This document shows positions 8,444-17,794 of a stretch of 64,000 nt of DNA, piece by piece. Every line of letters starts with the position of its first letter. Within the stretch, counting starts at the first letter, position 1. The position numbers and the translations under genes are program-made. The notes under the pieces were generated by a model, which saw only the letters and a list, made by a program, of their open reading frames with translations, made no database searches and was not told the DNA's origin. Source of the DNA: Sphingomonas sp. PP-CE-3A-406 (GTDB taxonomy: Bacteria > Pseudomonadota > Alphaproteobacteria > Sphingomonadales > Sphingomonadaceae); NCBI RefSeq assembly GCF_003688625.1, contig NZ_RCWY01000001.1, forward strand, positions 1,384,847 to 1,448,846, given 5' to 3'.

Positions 8444-9706
8444 TCAGTGGCAGACCGCGGGGCGTGCGGGTCCCGACGCCTTGTACGTCAGGATGAATTC
8501 GGAATGGCCCAGCTCTTCGGACTTGGTCTGCGCGCCGTTCGCGATGCCGACGATCAGGTCGACGATCTCGGCGCCGACCTCGTCCAGCGTACCGCGCCCC
8601 TCGAGGATGCGGCCGGCGTCGACATCCATGTCGTCGGCCATCCGGCGATAGGTGTCGGGATTGGCGCAGATCTTCACCACCGGCGAGATCGCCGAGCCAA
8701 CCACCGAGCCGCGGCCGGTGACGAACAGGTTGATATGCGCGCCGCTCGCCATCAGTTCGCCGATCTCGGCATTGTCGACGATGTTGGGAAAGCCGAACTT
8801 CGGATCGCCCGGCGGCACCACGTCGAGCAGATAGAGTCCCGGCCCCGGCACCAGTTCGGCGGGGTCGATCACGCCATCGATCGCGCGGCTGCCCGACTTG
8901 GCATAAGCGCCGGCGGATTTCTCCTCCTGGCTCGACAACCCACCCTCGGCATTGCCGGGTGCAAAGCTGCCATAGCCCATCGCGCGGTAATAGAGCTCGG
9001 CCTTGTGGACCGACGCAATCAGCGCGTCCGCCACCGCGGGTGTCGCGGCGCGGCTCGCCATATGGCCTTCGCAGCCGATCATCTCGCCGGTTTCTTCGAA
9101 GATGCACGCCGCACCCGCGTCGATCAGCGTATCGAAGGCGCGGCCGACCGCCGGGTTGCCGGTGATCCCGCTGGTCCCGTCGGACCCGCCGCAGATCGTG
9201 CCGATCACCAGCTCGGACATTGCCATCGGCACACGGCGCGCGCGCGCGTCGGCTTCGGCACGGACGCGTTCGACCGCCGCCATGCCCGCCGCGATCGCCG
9301 GGCCGGTGCCGCCGACCTGCTGGATCACCACGGTCTCGACCGGACGACCCTGCTCCCGCGCGTTCGCGCCGAGCAGTTCGCGGTTGAAGCTTTCGCAGCC
9401 GAGCGACAGCAACACGACGCCACCGACATTGGGGTGCGTGGTCAGCGCCTTCATCATCGCCAGCGCGTAGTCGTTGGGATAGCAGCCCGGAAAGCCGATC
9501 AGCTGGACGCGCGGATCGTCGATCTTGTCGACGATCCGGCGCGCGACGTGATGCGCGCATTCGACCAGGTACACGACCACGATGGCATTGCGGATGCCCT
9601 TGCGACCATCGGCGCGCAGCCAGCCGGTCATCATCCCGTCGTTCTGGGCCACATAGTTCTGGGCCCCAGTGGTCTGGACCCCAAAGGCCTGCACCGCGTC
9701 GTTCAT
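8444..9706 (-). CDS. UxaA-type dehydratase, large (C-terminal) subunit; probable L-fuconate dehydratase
   Basis: A 420-residue UxaA C-terminal-domain protein (altronate/galactarate dehydratase superfamily): GWLRADGRKGIRNAIVVVYL, IGFPGCYPNDYA, LLSLGCESFNRELL, GTICGGSDGTSGITGNPAVG and NLFVTGRGSVVGSAISPVVK. The Cys residues are those expected to hold the iron centre. Its ATG overlaps the stop of the SAF-domain subunit gene by four bases, so both halves are made together. AGGAG precedes the ATG. The fucose setting (FucP, lactonase, FAH, KDF dehydrogenase) suggests L-fuconate as substrate, as for the split uxaA genes in the Campylobacter jejuni fuc locus. That assignment is inference. Confidence 0.85.
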   Translation of the reverse strand: MNDAVQAFGVQTTGAQNYVAQNDGMMTGWLRADGRKGIRNAIVVVYLVECAHHVARRIVDKIDDPRVQLIGFPGCYPNDYALAMMKALTTHPNVGGVVLLSLGCESFNRELLGANAREQGRPVETVVIQQVGGTGPAIAAGMAAVERVRAEADARARRVPMAMSELVIGTICGGSDGTSGITGNPAVGRAFDTLIDAGAACIFEETGEMIGCEGHMASRAATPAVADALIASVHKAELYYRAMGYGSFAPGNAEGGLSSQEEKSAGAYAKSGSRAIDGVIDPAELVPGPGLYLLDVVPPGDPKFGFPNIVDNAEIGELMASGAHINLFVTGRGSVVGSAISPVVKICANPDTYRRMADDMDVDAGRILEGRGTLDEVGAEIVDLIVGIANGAQTKSEELGHSEFILTYKASGPARPAVCH

Positions 9707-10002
9707 GAATGATCTCCTGCCGCGTCACGCAGGTGCGCGGGGATATAGTCGCTTTGCATATTATGCATGTGCACCCAGCCGCCCGCGGGCACGTCCGCCG
9801 TGGCCGACCCGATCGGCATGCCATATTTGACGATCTTGTCGCGCGTTTTCAAGGACGAGACTGCGATCTTATGACCGAGATCGACCTTTTCGGTGATCGC
9901 CAGCGTGGTGCCCTCGACCACGATCGTCTCGCCGGAGATCAGGTTGCGGCAGGCTACCGCGACATTGTCGCTGGGCGACAGGCGGATCGCGGCGGCAGTC
10001 AT
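9703..10002 (-). CDS. UxaA-type dehydratase, small SAF-domain (N-terminal) subunit
   Basis: A 99-residue SAF-domain protein equivalent to the N-terminal domain of altronate dehydratase: NLISGETIVVEGTTLAITEK, VDLGHKIAV, KYGMPIGSATADVPAGGWVH and then MHN. The GxxVHxHN signature is complete. It is probably the partner of the large subunit, which overlaps its 3' end by four bases; the AKR gene overlaps its 5' end by four bases. In most bacteria the two domains are one polypeptide, whereas here they are separate genes. Confidence 0.87.
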   Translation of the reverse strand: MTAAAIRLSPSDNVAVACRNLISGETIVVEGTTLAITEKVDLGHKIAVSSLKTRDKIVKYGMPIGSATADVPAGGWVHMHNMQSDYIPAHLRDAAGDHS

Positions 10003-11033
10003 GCCGTCAACTCCGGCACCGGCGCATCGCCGCGCAGCAGCCCTTCGGTGCGCAAGTCATCCCAGAACGCCGGCGGGATCGCCGCGTGATACAGGTCGAC
10101 CGTCTGCGCCACGCGCGCCGCGCTGCCGATGCCCGGAATGACGCTGGCGACGAGCGGATGCGCGAGCACGAACGCGAGCGCGGCGGCGGGCAGAGCGACG
10201 GCGTGGCGGTCCGCAATCGCCTCGATTCCGCGCACGCGTGCCAGCACGTGGTCGGGCGCGGGACCGTAATCATAGTGGATCGTGCCGCCGCGCCGCGTGC
10301 CAGTCGCGAGGATGCCGCTGTTGTATGGGCCACCGATCACGATCGACGTCCCCGCCGCCTCGCACGCCGGGAACAGTGCATCGAGCGCATCCTGTTCGAG
10401 CAATGTATAGCGCCCGGCGAGCAGGATCGCGTCGAGCCGTGCCTCCGCCATCACGTCGAGGCAGACCTGGATTTCGTTGACGCCGATGCCGAAGCCCGTG
10501 ATCGTGCCTTCGTCGCGCAGCCGCTCGAGTGCTTTCAACCCGCCACCGGCGGTCAGTTGCTGCCAATAGCCGTCCGCGGCGTCGCCATGCGTGTACCGCC
10601 CGATGTCGTGGACATAGAGCAGGTCGATCTTCGCTACGCCCAGCCGCTGCAGGCTGTGCTCGTGGCTGCGCAGGATGCCGTCATGCGTGTAGTCGTAGCG
10701 CATGCGGAACGGCATCGGCGATCGGAAGCCGTCGCGTTCGCGGTCGTCGGTGATCGAGGCATCGGGATCCATCAACCGGCCGACCTTGGTCGAGACGACG
10801 GTATCCGGCTGCAACCGCAGCGCATCGCCGACGCGCCGTTCGGACAGCCCGCGGCCATAATGCGGCGCGGTGTCGACATAGCGCAGCCCCGCGGCGAGCG
10901 CGGCATCGACCGCGGCGCGCGCATCGGAGTCGGCGACCGGCGCGTAGAGATTGCCGAGCGAGGCGGCACCGAAGCCGAGTTCGGGCACCGACAGCGCGGT
11001 GCGGCCGATCGTCCGGTGGGGAATATGCGTCAA
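9999..11033 (-). CDS. Aldo/keto reductase, probable L-fucose 1-dehydrogenase
   Basis: A 344-residue AKR of the D-threo-aldose/L-fucose dehydrogenase and pyridoxal 4-dehydrogenase group: ELGFGAASLGNLY, YVDTAPHYGRGLSERRVGDA (catalytic Asp and Tyr), DLLYVHDIGRYTHGD and IGGPYNSGILATG. A TTG start at 11033 is preferred because it makes a TTGA overlap with the upstream lactonase stop, like its neighbours; the first in-frame ATG (11078) would overlap the lactonase gene by 49 bases. The proposed reaction is NAD(P)-dependent oxidation of L-fucose to the lactone. The activity is inferred from family and operon. Confidence 0.85.
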   Translation of the reverse strand: MTHIPHRTIGRTALSVPELGFGAASLGNLYAPVADSDARAAVDAALAAGLRYVDTAPHYGRGLSERRVGDALRLQPDTVVSTKVGRLMDPDASITDDRERDGFRSPMPFRMRYDYTHDGILRSHEHSLQRLGVAKIDLLYVHDIGRYTHGDAADGYWQQLTAGGGLKALERLRDEGTITGFGIGVNEIQVCLDVMAEARLDAILLAGRYTLLEQDALDALFPACEAAGTSIVIGGPYNSGILATGTRRGGTIHYDYGPAPDHVLARVRGIEAIADRHAVALPAAALAFVLAHPLVASVIPGIGSAARVAQTVDLYHAAIPPAFWDDLRTEGLLRGDAPVPELTA

Positions 11034-11908
11034 AGGTCCAGGTCCAGTCGATAGATGCGGTTGGCGTTGCGGCCCCACAGATCGGCGCGCTCGTCGTCGC
11101 TGCGGTCGGCGAGCAGGGCCTCATAGGCGCCGAGCGTCTCGTCCAGCGTCGCGAACAGGCGGTCGGTGGGGAAATTGGTGGCGACCATCACGCGCCGGGT
11201 GCCGAACAGCTCGATCACCTCCGCGACGATGTCGGCAAAGGCGGCGGGGTCGAACGGCGCGTGGATGAAGCCGGCGCCCGACAGCTTGATCGACACCTGC
11301 GGCATCGCCGCCAGCGCGGTAATCCCGGCGCGCCATTGCTCGAGCCCGTCGCCGGGGATCGGCAGCCCGAGATGATTGACGACGACGGGAACGCTCGGGT
11401 GGAGCGCGGCGATCTCGACCAGCCCGGCAAGCTGCGCGGGAAAGCCGTGGAAATCGTAGCTGAGCGCGTGATCGGCGAGCAGGCCAAAGCCGCGTCGCCA
11501 GGCCGGATCGATCGTCAGGTCGCGCGGATAGGCTTGCCGCACGGCGTCGGGGTGCCAGTTGACGAGATGGCGGATGCCGCGGACGCGCGGTCGCGCCGCC
11601 TGCCGGGCCAGCAGCGCCTCGACGTCGGGATCGTCGAGTTCGACGCGTGCGATGATCGCATCGGGCAGACCCTGCGTGTCGGCGACCGCGTTGAGCCAGT
11701 CGGTCTCGCGCTCGCCGTCGTCGCGGTGCGCGCCGGCGTCGATGTGCACCGCGCCGACCAGGTTCCACGCCGCCGCCGCCGCGCGGTGGTGCGCGACCGT
11801 ATAGGTGGCGGCGATCGGCGCGGTGTCGGGCTCGTCGAGCCAGGGATAGCGCAGGCCATCCCTGTCCCAGAGGTGCAGATGCGCATCGACGAACGGCGGT
11901 CGGGTCAT
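11030..11908 (-). CDS. Amidohydrolase-family lactonase, probable L-fucono-lactonase
   Basis: A 292-residue amidohydrolase-2 (COG3618) protein: N-terminal VDAHLHLWD metal site, RVRGIRHLVNWHPD, VVVNHLGLPIPGDGLEQW and VMVATNFPTDRLF. The family opens fucono-, rhamnono- and related sugar lactones. Gene order between the AKR and FAH genes fits hydrolysis of L-fuconolactone to L-fuconate. It starts two bases before the FAH stop and ends inside the AKR start, so it is part of a tightly packed operon. Confidence 0.87.
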   Translation of the reverse strand: MTRPPFVDAHLHLWDRDGLRYPWLDEPDTAPIAATYTVAHHRAAAAAWNLVGAVHIDAGAHRDDGERETDWLNAVADTQGLPDAIIARVELDDPDVEALLARQAARPRVRGIRHLVNWHPDAVRQAYPRDLTIDPAWRRGFGLLADHALSYDFHGFPAQLAGLVEIAALHPSVPVVVNHLGLPIPGDGLEQWRAGITALAAMPQVSIKLSGAGFIHAPFDPAAFADIVAEVIELFGTRRVMVATNFPTDRLFATLDETLGAYEALLADRSDDERADLWGRNANRIYRLDLDL

Positions 11909-11909
11909 C

Positions 11910-12764
11910 CTAGTTGCGCGGCTGCCAGGCGACGAAATCCTGGCGCTGCTCGCCGAGTTTCTCGATGCCGAGCGTGACGACGTCGCCCGCCCTGAGATAC
12001 CGGGGCTCGGGCTTCTGGCCCATGCCGACGCCCGGCGGCGTGCCGGTGGTGATGATGTCGCCGGGCTCCAGCGTCATGAACTGCGAGCAATAGGCGACGA
12101 TCTCGGCGACCGAGAAGATCATCGTCTTCGTGCTGCCGTCCTGCATCCGCTTGCCGTTGACGTCGAGCCACATCGACAGGTTCTGCGGATCGCCCACTTC
12201 GTCGGCGGTGACGAGCCACGGGCCGACCGGGCCGAAGGTGGGGAAGCCCTTGCCCTTGTCCCAGGTCGCGCCGCGCTCGATCTGCCAATGCCGCTCGGAG
12301 ACGTCGTTGACCACGAGGTAGCCGGCGACATGCGCGAGTGCGTCGGCGGTTTCGACGTATTCGGCGCGGGTGCCGATGACGATGCCGAGTTCGACTTCCC
12401 AGTCGGTCTTCTTCGAATCGCGCGGGATGACGACGGGATCGTTCGCGCCCTGCAGACAGCTGACCCATTTGTTGAAGACGACTGGCTCCGCCGGGATCGG
12501 CAGGTTCGATTCGGCGGCGTGATCGGCGTAGTTCAGCCCGATCGCGATGAATTTGCGCGTGCCCGATACCGGCACGCCGTAGCGCTGCTCGCCCTCGACC
12601 AGCGGCAGCGTGGCGGGGTCGATCGCGGCGAGCTTTGCCAGCGATTCGGGCGAAAGCGTCTCAGCGGCGATGTCGGCGTGACCGGTCAGCGCGCGCAGGC
12701 GGCCGTCGGCATCGATCAGGCCCGGCTGTTCGTTTCCGGGCGTGCCATAGCGACAGAGTTTCAT
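11910..12764 (-). CDS. FAH-family hydrolase, probable 2,4-diketo-3-deoxy-L-fuconate hydrolase
   Basis: A 284-residue fumarylacetoacetate hydrolase-fold protein: [69 protein letters not shown] and [13 protein letters not shown]. The acidic metal ligands of the E-x-E...D pattern are present. In the oxidative fucose route this enzyme cleaves 2,4-diketo-3-deoxy-L-fuconate to pyruvate and L-lactate, which agrees with the lactate dehydrogenase gene immediately upstream. A four-base overlap couples it to that gene. Confidence 0.88.
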   Translation of the reverse strand: MKLCRYGTPGNEQPGLIDADGRLRALTGHADIAAETLSPESLAKLAAIDPATLPLVEGEQRYGVPVSGTRKFIAIGLNYADHAAESNLPIPAEPVVFNKWVSCLQGANDPVVIPRDSKKTDWEVELGIVIGTRAEYVETADALAHVAGYLVVNDVSERHWQIERGATWDKGKGFPTFGPVGPWLVTADEVGDPQNLSMWLDVNGKRMQDGSTKTMIFSVAEIVAYCSQFMTLEPGDIITTGTPPGVGMGQKPEPRYLRAGDVVTLGIEKLGEQRQDFVAWQPRN

Positions 12765-13912
12765 AGATTATCCTTTGCAGAAACCAGAATGGAGCGATCG
12801 ATCTTGGCGATCGTGTTGACGCCGGTGAGCGTCATCGCGACGCGCATTTCCTTTTCGATCAGGTCGAGCAGTTGGGTCACGCCCGCCTCGCCGCGCGCGG
12901 CCAGCGCATAGAGCCACGCGCGCCCGAGCAGGACACCGTGTGCGCCCAGCGCGAGCATCCGCACGACGTCGAGACCCGAGCGCACGCCCGAATCCGCCAG
13001 CACGGTCAGCCGGTCGCCGACCGCATCGGCGATAGCCGGCAGCGCGCGTGCGGTCGACAGCACGCCGTCGAGCTGGCGGCCACCGTGGTTCGAGACGACG
13101 ATCCCGTCCGCGCCGACATCGGCGGCGGCGCGCGCGTCGTCGGGGTCGAGAATGCCCTTGATGATCAGCGGACCGTCCCACGCTGCGCGGATCCAGTCGA
13201 GATCGCGCCACTGGATCGACGGATCAAAATTGGCGCCGAGCCAGCCCATGTAATCGTTCATGCCGCTAGCGTTGCCGAGCACCGGCTCCAGATTGCCGAG
13301 CCGGTGCGGACGACCACGCAGGCCGACGTCCCACGCCCAGCCCGGCCGTCCGATCGCCTGCAGCATTCGGCGCAGTGGCGCACGTGGCCCGGACATGCCC
13401 GAATGCGCGTCGCGGTAGCGGGCGCCCGGTACCGGCATGTCGACCGTGAACACCAGCGCCTCCGCGCCTGCCGCCTTGGCGTTCGCGATCAGTTCGCGCA
13501 TGAAACCACGGTCGCGCAGGACGTAGAGTTGGAACCACAACGGTCCGTCGGTGGCGCGCCGGACCTCGTCGATCCCGCACAGCCCGACGGTCGAGAGCGT
13601 GAACGGCAGGCCGCGCGCGTTGGCGGCGCGCGCCGCCTGAGTCTCGCCGCGACGGCGATACATGCCGCCGATCCCGATCGGTGCGAGCGCCACCGGCAGC
13701 GGCATCTGCCGGCCGAACAAGGTGGTCGACAGATCGATCGTCGCGACGTCCTGCAACACCCGCTGGCGCAGCGCGATGTCGGCGAGATCCGCGGTGTTAC
13801 GCCGCAGCGTCTGCTCGGCATACGCGCCGCCGTCCGCATAATCGAACAGGAAGCGCGGCAGCCGTGCCTTCGCCGCACGCTGGAAATCGAGGGTCGAGGC
13901 GATCGTCACCAT
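12761..13912 (-). CDS. lldD: FMN-dependent L-lactate dehydrogenase (alpha-hydroxy-acid oxidase family)
   Basis: A 383-residue flavin enzyme: [80 protein letters not shown] and the active-site loop [14 protein letters not shown] (His and Arg), then [16 protein letters not shown]. The length is typical of LldD, a membrane-associated enzyme feeding electrons to quinone. Its place inside the fucose operon suggests it oxidises the L-lactate released by the FAH-type hydrolase to pyruvate. Confidence 0.9.
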   Translation of the reverse strand: MVTIASTLDFQRAAKARLPRFLFDYADGGAYAEQTLRRNTADLADIALRQRVLQDVATIDLSTTLFGRQMPLPVALAPIGIGGMYRRRGETQAARAANARGLPFTLSTVGLCGIDEVRRATDGPLWFQLYVLRDRGFMRELIANAKAAGAEALVFTVDMPVPGARYRDAHSGMSGPRAPLRRMLQAIGRPGWAWDVGLRGRPHRLGNLEPVLGNASGMNDYMGWLGANFDPSIQWRDLDWIRAAWDGPLIIKGILDPDDARAAADVGADGIVVSNHGGRQLDGVLSTARALPAIADAVGDRLTVLADSGVRSGLDVVRMLALGAHGVLLGRAWLYALAARGEAGVTQLLDLIEKEMRVAMTLTGVNTIAKIDRSILVSAKDNL

Positions 13913-13916
13913 CGCA

Positions 13917-14648
13917 TCAGGCCATGCACCAGCCGCCGTCGATCACGTGCAACTGCCCGGTGGTGTAGGCGCTCTCGTCCGATGCGAGATACAGCGCGAG
14001 CGCCGCGACCTCGTCGGCCTTGCCGAGCCGGCCCATCGGCTGACGTGCAATGAACGCGGCGCGCGCCGCCGCCTCGTCGCCGGTCGCCGCGAGCCGCTCG
14101 TCGAGCGACGGCGACTGCACCGTGCCCGGGCAGATCGCGTTGCAGCGGATACCCTTGGCGACATAGTCGAGCGCGACCGAGCGGGTGATCCCGGCCACCG
14201 CGGCCTTAGAGGCGCAATAGGCGTAGCGGTTGCCGACGCCGATCACCGCGCCGGCGACCGAGGACATGTTGACGATCGAGCCACCGCCGCGCGCGATCAT
14301 CGCCGGCAGCAACGCGGTCAGCATGTGGGTGATCGCGTGGACGTTGAGGTCGAACGACAGGTCGTAGCCCGCGTCGGCGGTCTCCAGCAGCACGCCTGCA
14401 TCGACATAGCCGGCGCAGTTGAACAGCACGTCGACCCCGCCGGCGCTCTCGGCGAATGCTCTGATGGCCCCGCGATCGGTCAGGTCGATGACATGCGTGG
14501 TGCATCCGGCGAGATCGGCGAGCGTTGCCGCGTTGCGATCGAGCGCGAGCACCTCGGCGCCCTCCGCGGCGAACAGTTCCGCCGCGGCGCGCCCGATACC
14601 CTGGCCGGCACCGGTTACGATCGCGCGCTTGCCCTTCAGTCTATCCAC
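13917..14648 (-). CDS. SDR, probable 2-keto-3-deoxy-L-fuconate dehydrogenase
   Basis: A 243-residue classical short-chain dehydrogenase: NAD site [16 protein letters not shown], an Asp ending strand beta2 (VLALDRN) indicating NAD preference, NCAGYVDAG, the Ser of [15 protein letters not shown] catalytic Tyr/Lys and a C-terminal [14 protein letters not shown] start at 14648 with AAAGGA upstream gives the expected length; the upstream in-frame ATG adds unlike residues. In this operon it would oxidise 2-keto-3-deoxy-L-fuconate at C4. Confidence 0.88.
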   Translation of the reverse strand: MDRLKGKRAIVTGAGQGIGRAAAELFAAEGAEVLALDRNAATLADLAGCTTHVIDLTDRGAIRAFAESAGGVDVLFNCAGYVDAGVLLETADAGYDLSFDLNVHAITHMLTALLPAMIARGGGSIVNMSSVAGAVIGVGNRYAYCASKAAVAGITRSVALDYVAKGIRCNAICPGTVQSPSLDERLAATGDEAAARAAFIARQPMGRLGKADEVAALALYLASDESAYTTGQLHVIDGGWCMA

Positions 14649-14661
14649 GTCGTCTTTCCTT

Positions 14662-15978
14662 TCAGATCGATGCCCGCGCGGTCGCGCCGCGGGCGTACAG
14701 TGCAAAGGCGAATACGCCTGCGAAACACGCGGCCGGCACCAGCATCGCATGCGTGATTCCGGCGCGATCCGAGACCCAGCCCATCAGCGCGGTCAGCGCC
14801 GCCCCGCCGATGATCGCCATGATGATCAACGACGAACCCGCCTTGCGCAGCGGCCCCAGACCCTCGACGCCGAGCGCGAAGATCGTCGGGAACTGGATCG
14901 ACATGAACAGGCTGGCCGCGACCATCGCGTACAGGCCGATCGTGCCGCCGACGACGCCTGCGAACACCGCCAGCAGCAGCGAGATCGCCGAGAAAATCGC
15001 CAGCAAGACGACCGGCGCAAGCCGCGCCATCAGCGCGGTGCCGACGAAGCGGCCCGCCGCAAACAGCACCAGCGACACGAACAGCGCATCGGCCCCGGCG
15101 CGTTCGCCCATGCCAGCGTTCGCCTGCGCATAGCGGATCGTATAGCTCCACAGCCCAACCTGCGCGCCGACGTAGAAGAACTGCGCGACGACCGCCGCGA
15201 TCAGCTGCGGGCGGCGGAACACATCGGTGAATCGACCCGTCGGGCCCTGATCATGCTCGACGCTGCCGCGCGGGAACGGGACCAGCGCGGCGGCGACCGC
15301 GAACAGCAGCACGACCCCGGCGATCGCGACATAGGGCATCACCACCGCCTGCACTTCGGCGCGGTAGAACGCGTCGCGCGCCGCATCGCTCATCGCGGCC
15401 AGGCTGCGCTCGTTATGCTCGATCCCCGACAGGATGAAATTGCGCCCGACCAGGATTCCGGTGATCGCACCGAGCGGGTTGGCCGCCTGCGCCCAGTTGA
15501 GCCGCCGCGTCGCGGTGCGCGGATCGCCCAGTTCGGTCATCAACGGGTTGGCCGATGTCTCGAGAAAGGCGAGACCGCAGGCGATCACGAACAGTGCAAG
15601 CAGGAACAGCTGGTACATGCCGGCGACAGCGGCGGGATAGAACAGCAATGCGCCGCACCCGTACAGCGTCAGCCCGGTGACGATCGCGGTCTTGTAACCG
15701 AAGCGCCGCATCACCGACGAGGCCGGGATCGCGACGACGAAATAGCCGAAATAGAAGACCTGCTGGACGAAGCTGGTGCCGAAGTCCGAGAGCGCGAACG
15801 CCTTGCGGAATTGCGCGATCAGGATGTCGTTCAGGTTGTTCGCCATCCCCCACAGGAAGAACAGCGCGACGGTAATGACGAGCGCCGCGACATAGCGTCC
15901 GCCGTCCGCGCCGCCCGTCGAACGCGGGGCGTGGTGAGGATCGGCCGGGTGAGAATCGATCATCGGCGGCAAGGCCAT
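14662..15978 (-). CDS. fucP: FucP-type L-fucose:H+ symporter (MFS)
   Basis: A 438-residue MFS sugar porter with 12 predicted hydrophobic segments. Family marks are LFFLWGMANNLNDILIAQFR, SFVQQVFYFGYFVVAIPAS, GLAFLETSANPLMTELGDP, RRLNWAQAANPLGAITGILV and FMSIQFPTIFALGVEGLGP, all typical of FucP. ATG 15978 follows GGAGAGACAGG. It is the first gene of the operon running down to 8444. Fucose is the likely substrate from family and context. Confidence 0.92.
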   Translation of the reverse strand: MALPPMIDSHPADPHHAPRSTGGADGGRYVAALVITVALFFLWGMANNLNDILIAQFRKAFALSDFGTSFVQQVFYFGYFVVAIPASSVMRRFGYKTAIVTGLTLYGCGALLFYPAAVAGMYQLFLLALFVIACGLAFLETSANPLMTELGDPRTATRRLNWAQAANPLGAITGILVGRNFILSGIEHNERSLAAMSDAARDAFYRAEVQAVVMPYVAIAGVVLLFAVAAALVPFPRGSVEHDQGPTGRFTDVFRRPQLIAAVVAQFFYVGAQVGLWSYTIRYAQANAGMGERAGADALFVSLVLFAAGRFVGTALMARLAPVVLLAIFSAISLLLAVFAGVVGGTIGLYAMVAASLFMSIQFPTIFALGVEGLGPLRKAGSSLIIMAIIGGAALTALMGWVSDRAGITHAMLVPAACFAGVFAFALYARGATARASI

Positions 15979-16167
15979 CCTGTCTCTCCAGTCTCGATCG
16001 TTGCGACGCCGCGGAGGCCATCGATAAACGTGTGGCAGCGAAACACCGCCTCCACACATGCGAGATCATATTTTCACAAGCGAGAGCTAACCGAGCACTT
16101 CGCCTTTGGCAACCTCTTCCCTGGAAACCACGCCCACAGGACGCGCGGATCCCGTCGATGGCAGCCT
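15979..16167. promoter_or_regulatory. Upstream region of the fucP operon
   Basis: About 190 bases between the mutarotase stop and the fucP start with no ORF. On the minus strand TTGTGA is followed closely by AATATGATCT (around 16063-16079). The heptamer ATATGAT (16065-16071 on the complement) recurs at 16570-16576 in front of the mutarotase and dehydrogenase genes. It is a possible IclR-regulator half-site or a -10 element; the sequence alone does not decide. Confidence 0.35.
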
Positions 16168-16512
16168 CTAACCGGCTTGGTCGCCGAGCGAATATATGCG
16201 GCGCATTGGGACCCATTTTTCCCCATCACCGGCGCACGACAGCGGGCGTTGGAAATGGTCCATCGCCGCCTCCCAGCGCGTATCGACCGCCCTCCCCTCC
16301 GCGTCGAGGTCGCGTGGCCAGTAGTCGGCGACCTGTGCGATCATCACCAGGCGATCGGCGACACGCCAGATTTCCATGTCGGTGAAGCCCTTGTCACGGA
16401 TACCCCGCGTCACCTCGGGCCAGACCGCGCCCGGCGCATGCGCCCGCTCATAGTCGGCGATCAGATCCGCATCATCGACAAGATCGAGCGCAAAACACAC
16501 GCGACGAGACAT
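16168..16512 (-). CDS. L-fucose mutarotase (RhaM/DUF718 family)
   Basis: A 114-residue L-rhamnose-mutarotase-type protein: CFALDLVDDADLIADYERAH, VTRGIRDKGFTDMEIWRVAD, RLVMIAQVADYW and WVPMRRIYSL. The conserved His, Tyr and paired Trp of the family are present. Such enzymes interconvert the alpha and beta anomers of fucose or rhamnose so that the dehydrogenase gets its anomer. ATG 16512 is chosen from the GAGGAGAG site. It is transcribed away from the zinc dehydrogenase gene. Confidence 0.88.
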   Translation of the reverse strand: MSRRVCFALDLVDDADLIADYERAHAPGAVWPEVTRGIRDKGFTDMEIWRVADRLVMIAQVADYWPRDLDAEGRAVDTRWEAAMDHFQRPLSCAGDGEKWVPMRRIYSLGDQAG

Positions 16513-16569
16513 TTTTCTCTCCTCAATTCCGGCGACGGCGATAACCGGAAATTCGAATTTTGATTGCAC

Positions 16570-16660
16570 ATATGATAGGCTGGTCTCATTCTGCGTCAAT
16601 CAGCCGGTCGTTGTGGAGCAGGCGCCCTGCCCTCGGCGCGCGACCAGCGACGCAGAATGA
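16570..16660. promoter_or_regulatory. Divergent control region with 12-base inverted repeat
   Basis: TCATTCTGCGTC (16586-16597) and its exact complement GACGCAGAATGA (16649-16660) flank 51 bases between the mutarotase and zinc dehydrogenase genes. GCTGGTC (16579-16585) and GACCAGC (16642-16648) form a second matched pair, each directly 5' of its 12-mer. ATATGAT lies at 16570-16576. The arrangement suits an operator pair for the IclR-type regulator encoded downstream; this is inference. Confidence 0.5.
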
Positions 16661-16676
16661 CATAGTGGAGGAAGCA

Positions 16677-17690
16677 ATGAAGGCATTGGTCTGCACGGCG
16701 CCCAACGCGGCGCGGATAGAAGACCGGCCGACGCCCCAGCGCGGCGATGGCCAGGTCCTGCTGCGGATGCGGCGGGTCGGGATCTGCGGCACCGACTATC
16801 ATATCTTCGACGGCAGCCAGCCGTTCTTCACCTATCCCCGCCTGATCGGCCACGAGCTCGCCGGCGAGGTGATCGACGCGCCCGCGGACAGCGGGCTGAC
16901 ACCCGGCCAGATCGTGACGGTCAATCCCTACATCGCGTGCGGCACCTGCGTCGCGTGCCGGCGGGGTCGACCCAATTGCTGCGCGCGGATCAGCGTGCTC
17001 GGCGTGCATGCCGATGGCGGCATGACCGAAGTGCTCGCGGTGCCGGTCGGTTCGATCGTGACGACCGAGGGCCTCACCGTCGATCAGGCGGCGATGGTCG
17101 AATTCCTCGCGATTGGCGCGCACGCGGTCCGCCGCGCCGCGATCGAACCGGGCACGCGCGTGCTGGTTACCGGGGCGGGACCGATCGGGATCGGCTGCGC
17201 GCTGTTCGCGCGGATCGCCGGCGCCGGTTCCGTCACGCTGCTGGATCGCAGCGCAAAGCGTCTCGCGACGGCGGCGGATCGGTTCGGTTTCGATGACGGC
17301 GTCGTCGCCGGCCCGGATGCGACCGCCGCGCTGGCGGATCGAACGGACGGCGAGATGTTCGACTATGTGTTCGACGCGACGGGCAGCAGCCAGGCGATGA
17401 AGGCGGGGCTGTTCACCGTCGCCAACGCCGGCACCTATGTGCTGGTCGGCCTGTGCCTCGACGATCTGGTCTTCCCCGACCCCGAATTCCACAAGCGCGA
17501 GACGACCCTGCTCGCCAGCCGCAACGCGCTCGCGGCGGATTTCGATCATGTCATCGCGTCGATCCGCAACGGCTCTGTGCCGGCCGACCGGTTCCTGACC
17601 GACCGGGTCGATCTCGACGATGCGCCTCTCGCGATCCCGGCGCTGATCGCCCGACAGGAGGATGTGTTGAAGGCGATCGTCACCATCTGA
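16677..17690 (+). CDS. Zinc-binding alcohol dehydrogenase (sugar/polyol type)
   Basis: A 337-residue MDR-superfamily enzyme: catalytic zinc GICGTDYHIF and GHELAGEV, structural zinc C-G-T-C-V-A-C-RRGRPNCC, and nucleotide fold VLVTGAGPIGIGCALFARIA. It resembles L-galactonate/L-idonate 5-dehydrogenases. Its place in fucose use is unclear; it could oxidise a related acid or provide a second branch. GGAGGA lies five bases before the ATG. It is divergent from the mutarotase and precedes the regulator. Confidence 0.85.
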   Translation: MKALVCTAPNAARIEDRPTPQRGDGQVLLRMRRVGICGTDYHIFDGSQPFFTYPRLIGHELAGEVIDAPADSGLTPGQIVTVNPYIACGTCVACRRGRPNCCARISVLGVHADGGMTEVLAVPVGSIVTTEGLTVDQAAMVEFLAIGAHAVRRAAIEPGTRVLVTGAGPIGIGCALFARIAGAGSVTLLDRSAKRLATAADRFGFDDGVVAGPDATAALADRTDGEMFDYVFDATGSSQAMKAGLFTVANAGTYVLVGLCLDDLVFPDPEFHKRETTLLASRNALAADFDHVIASIRNGSVPADRFLTDRVDLDDAPLAIPALIARQEDVLKAIVTI

Positions 17691-17794
17691 GTTCCCGAAT
17701 GGATTGAGAGCCGGAGACCGCGCCCTGCCCGCGCGCTTCCTTGGCGGGGCGGTTGCGGCTAGACATCAACGCCAGAACGGGGGGTGAGGAAACG

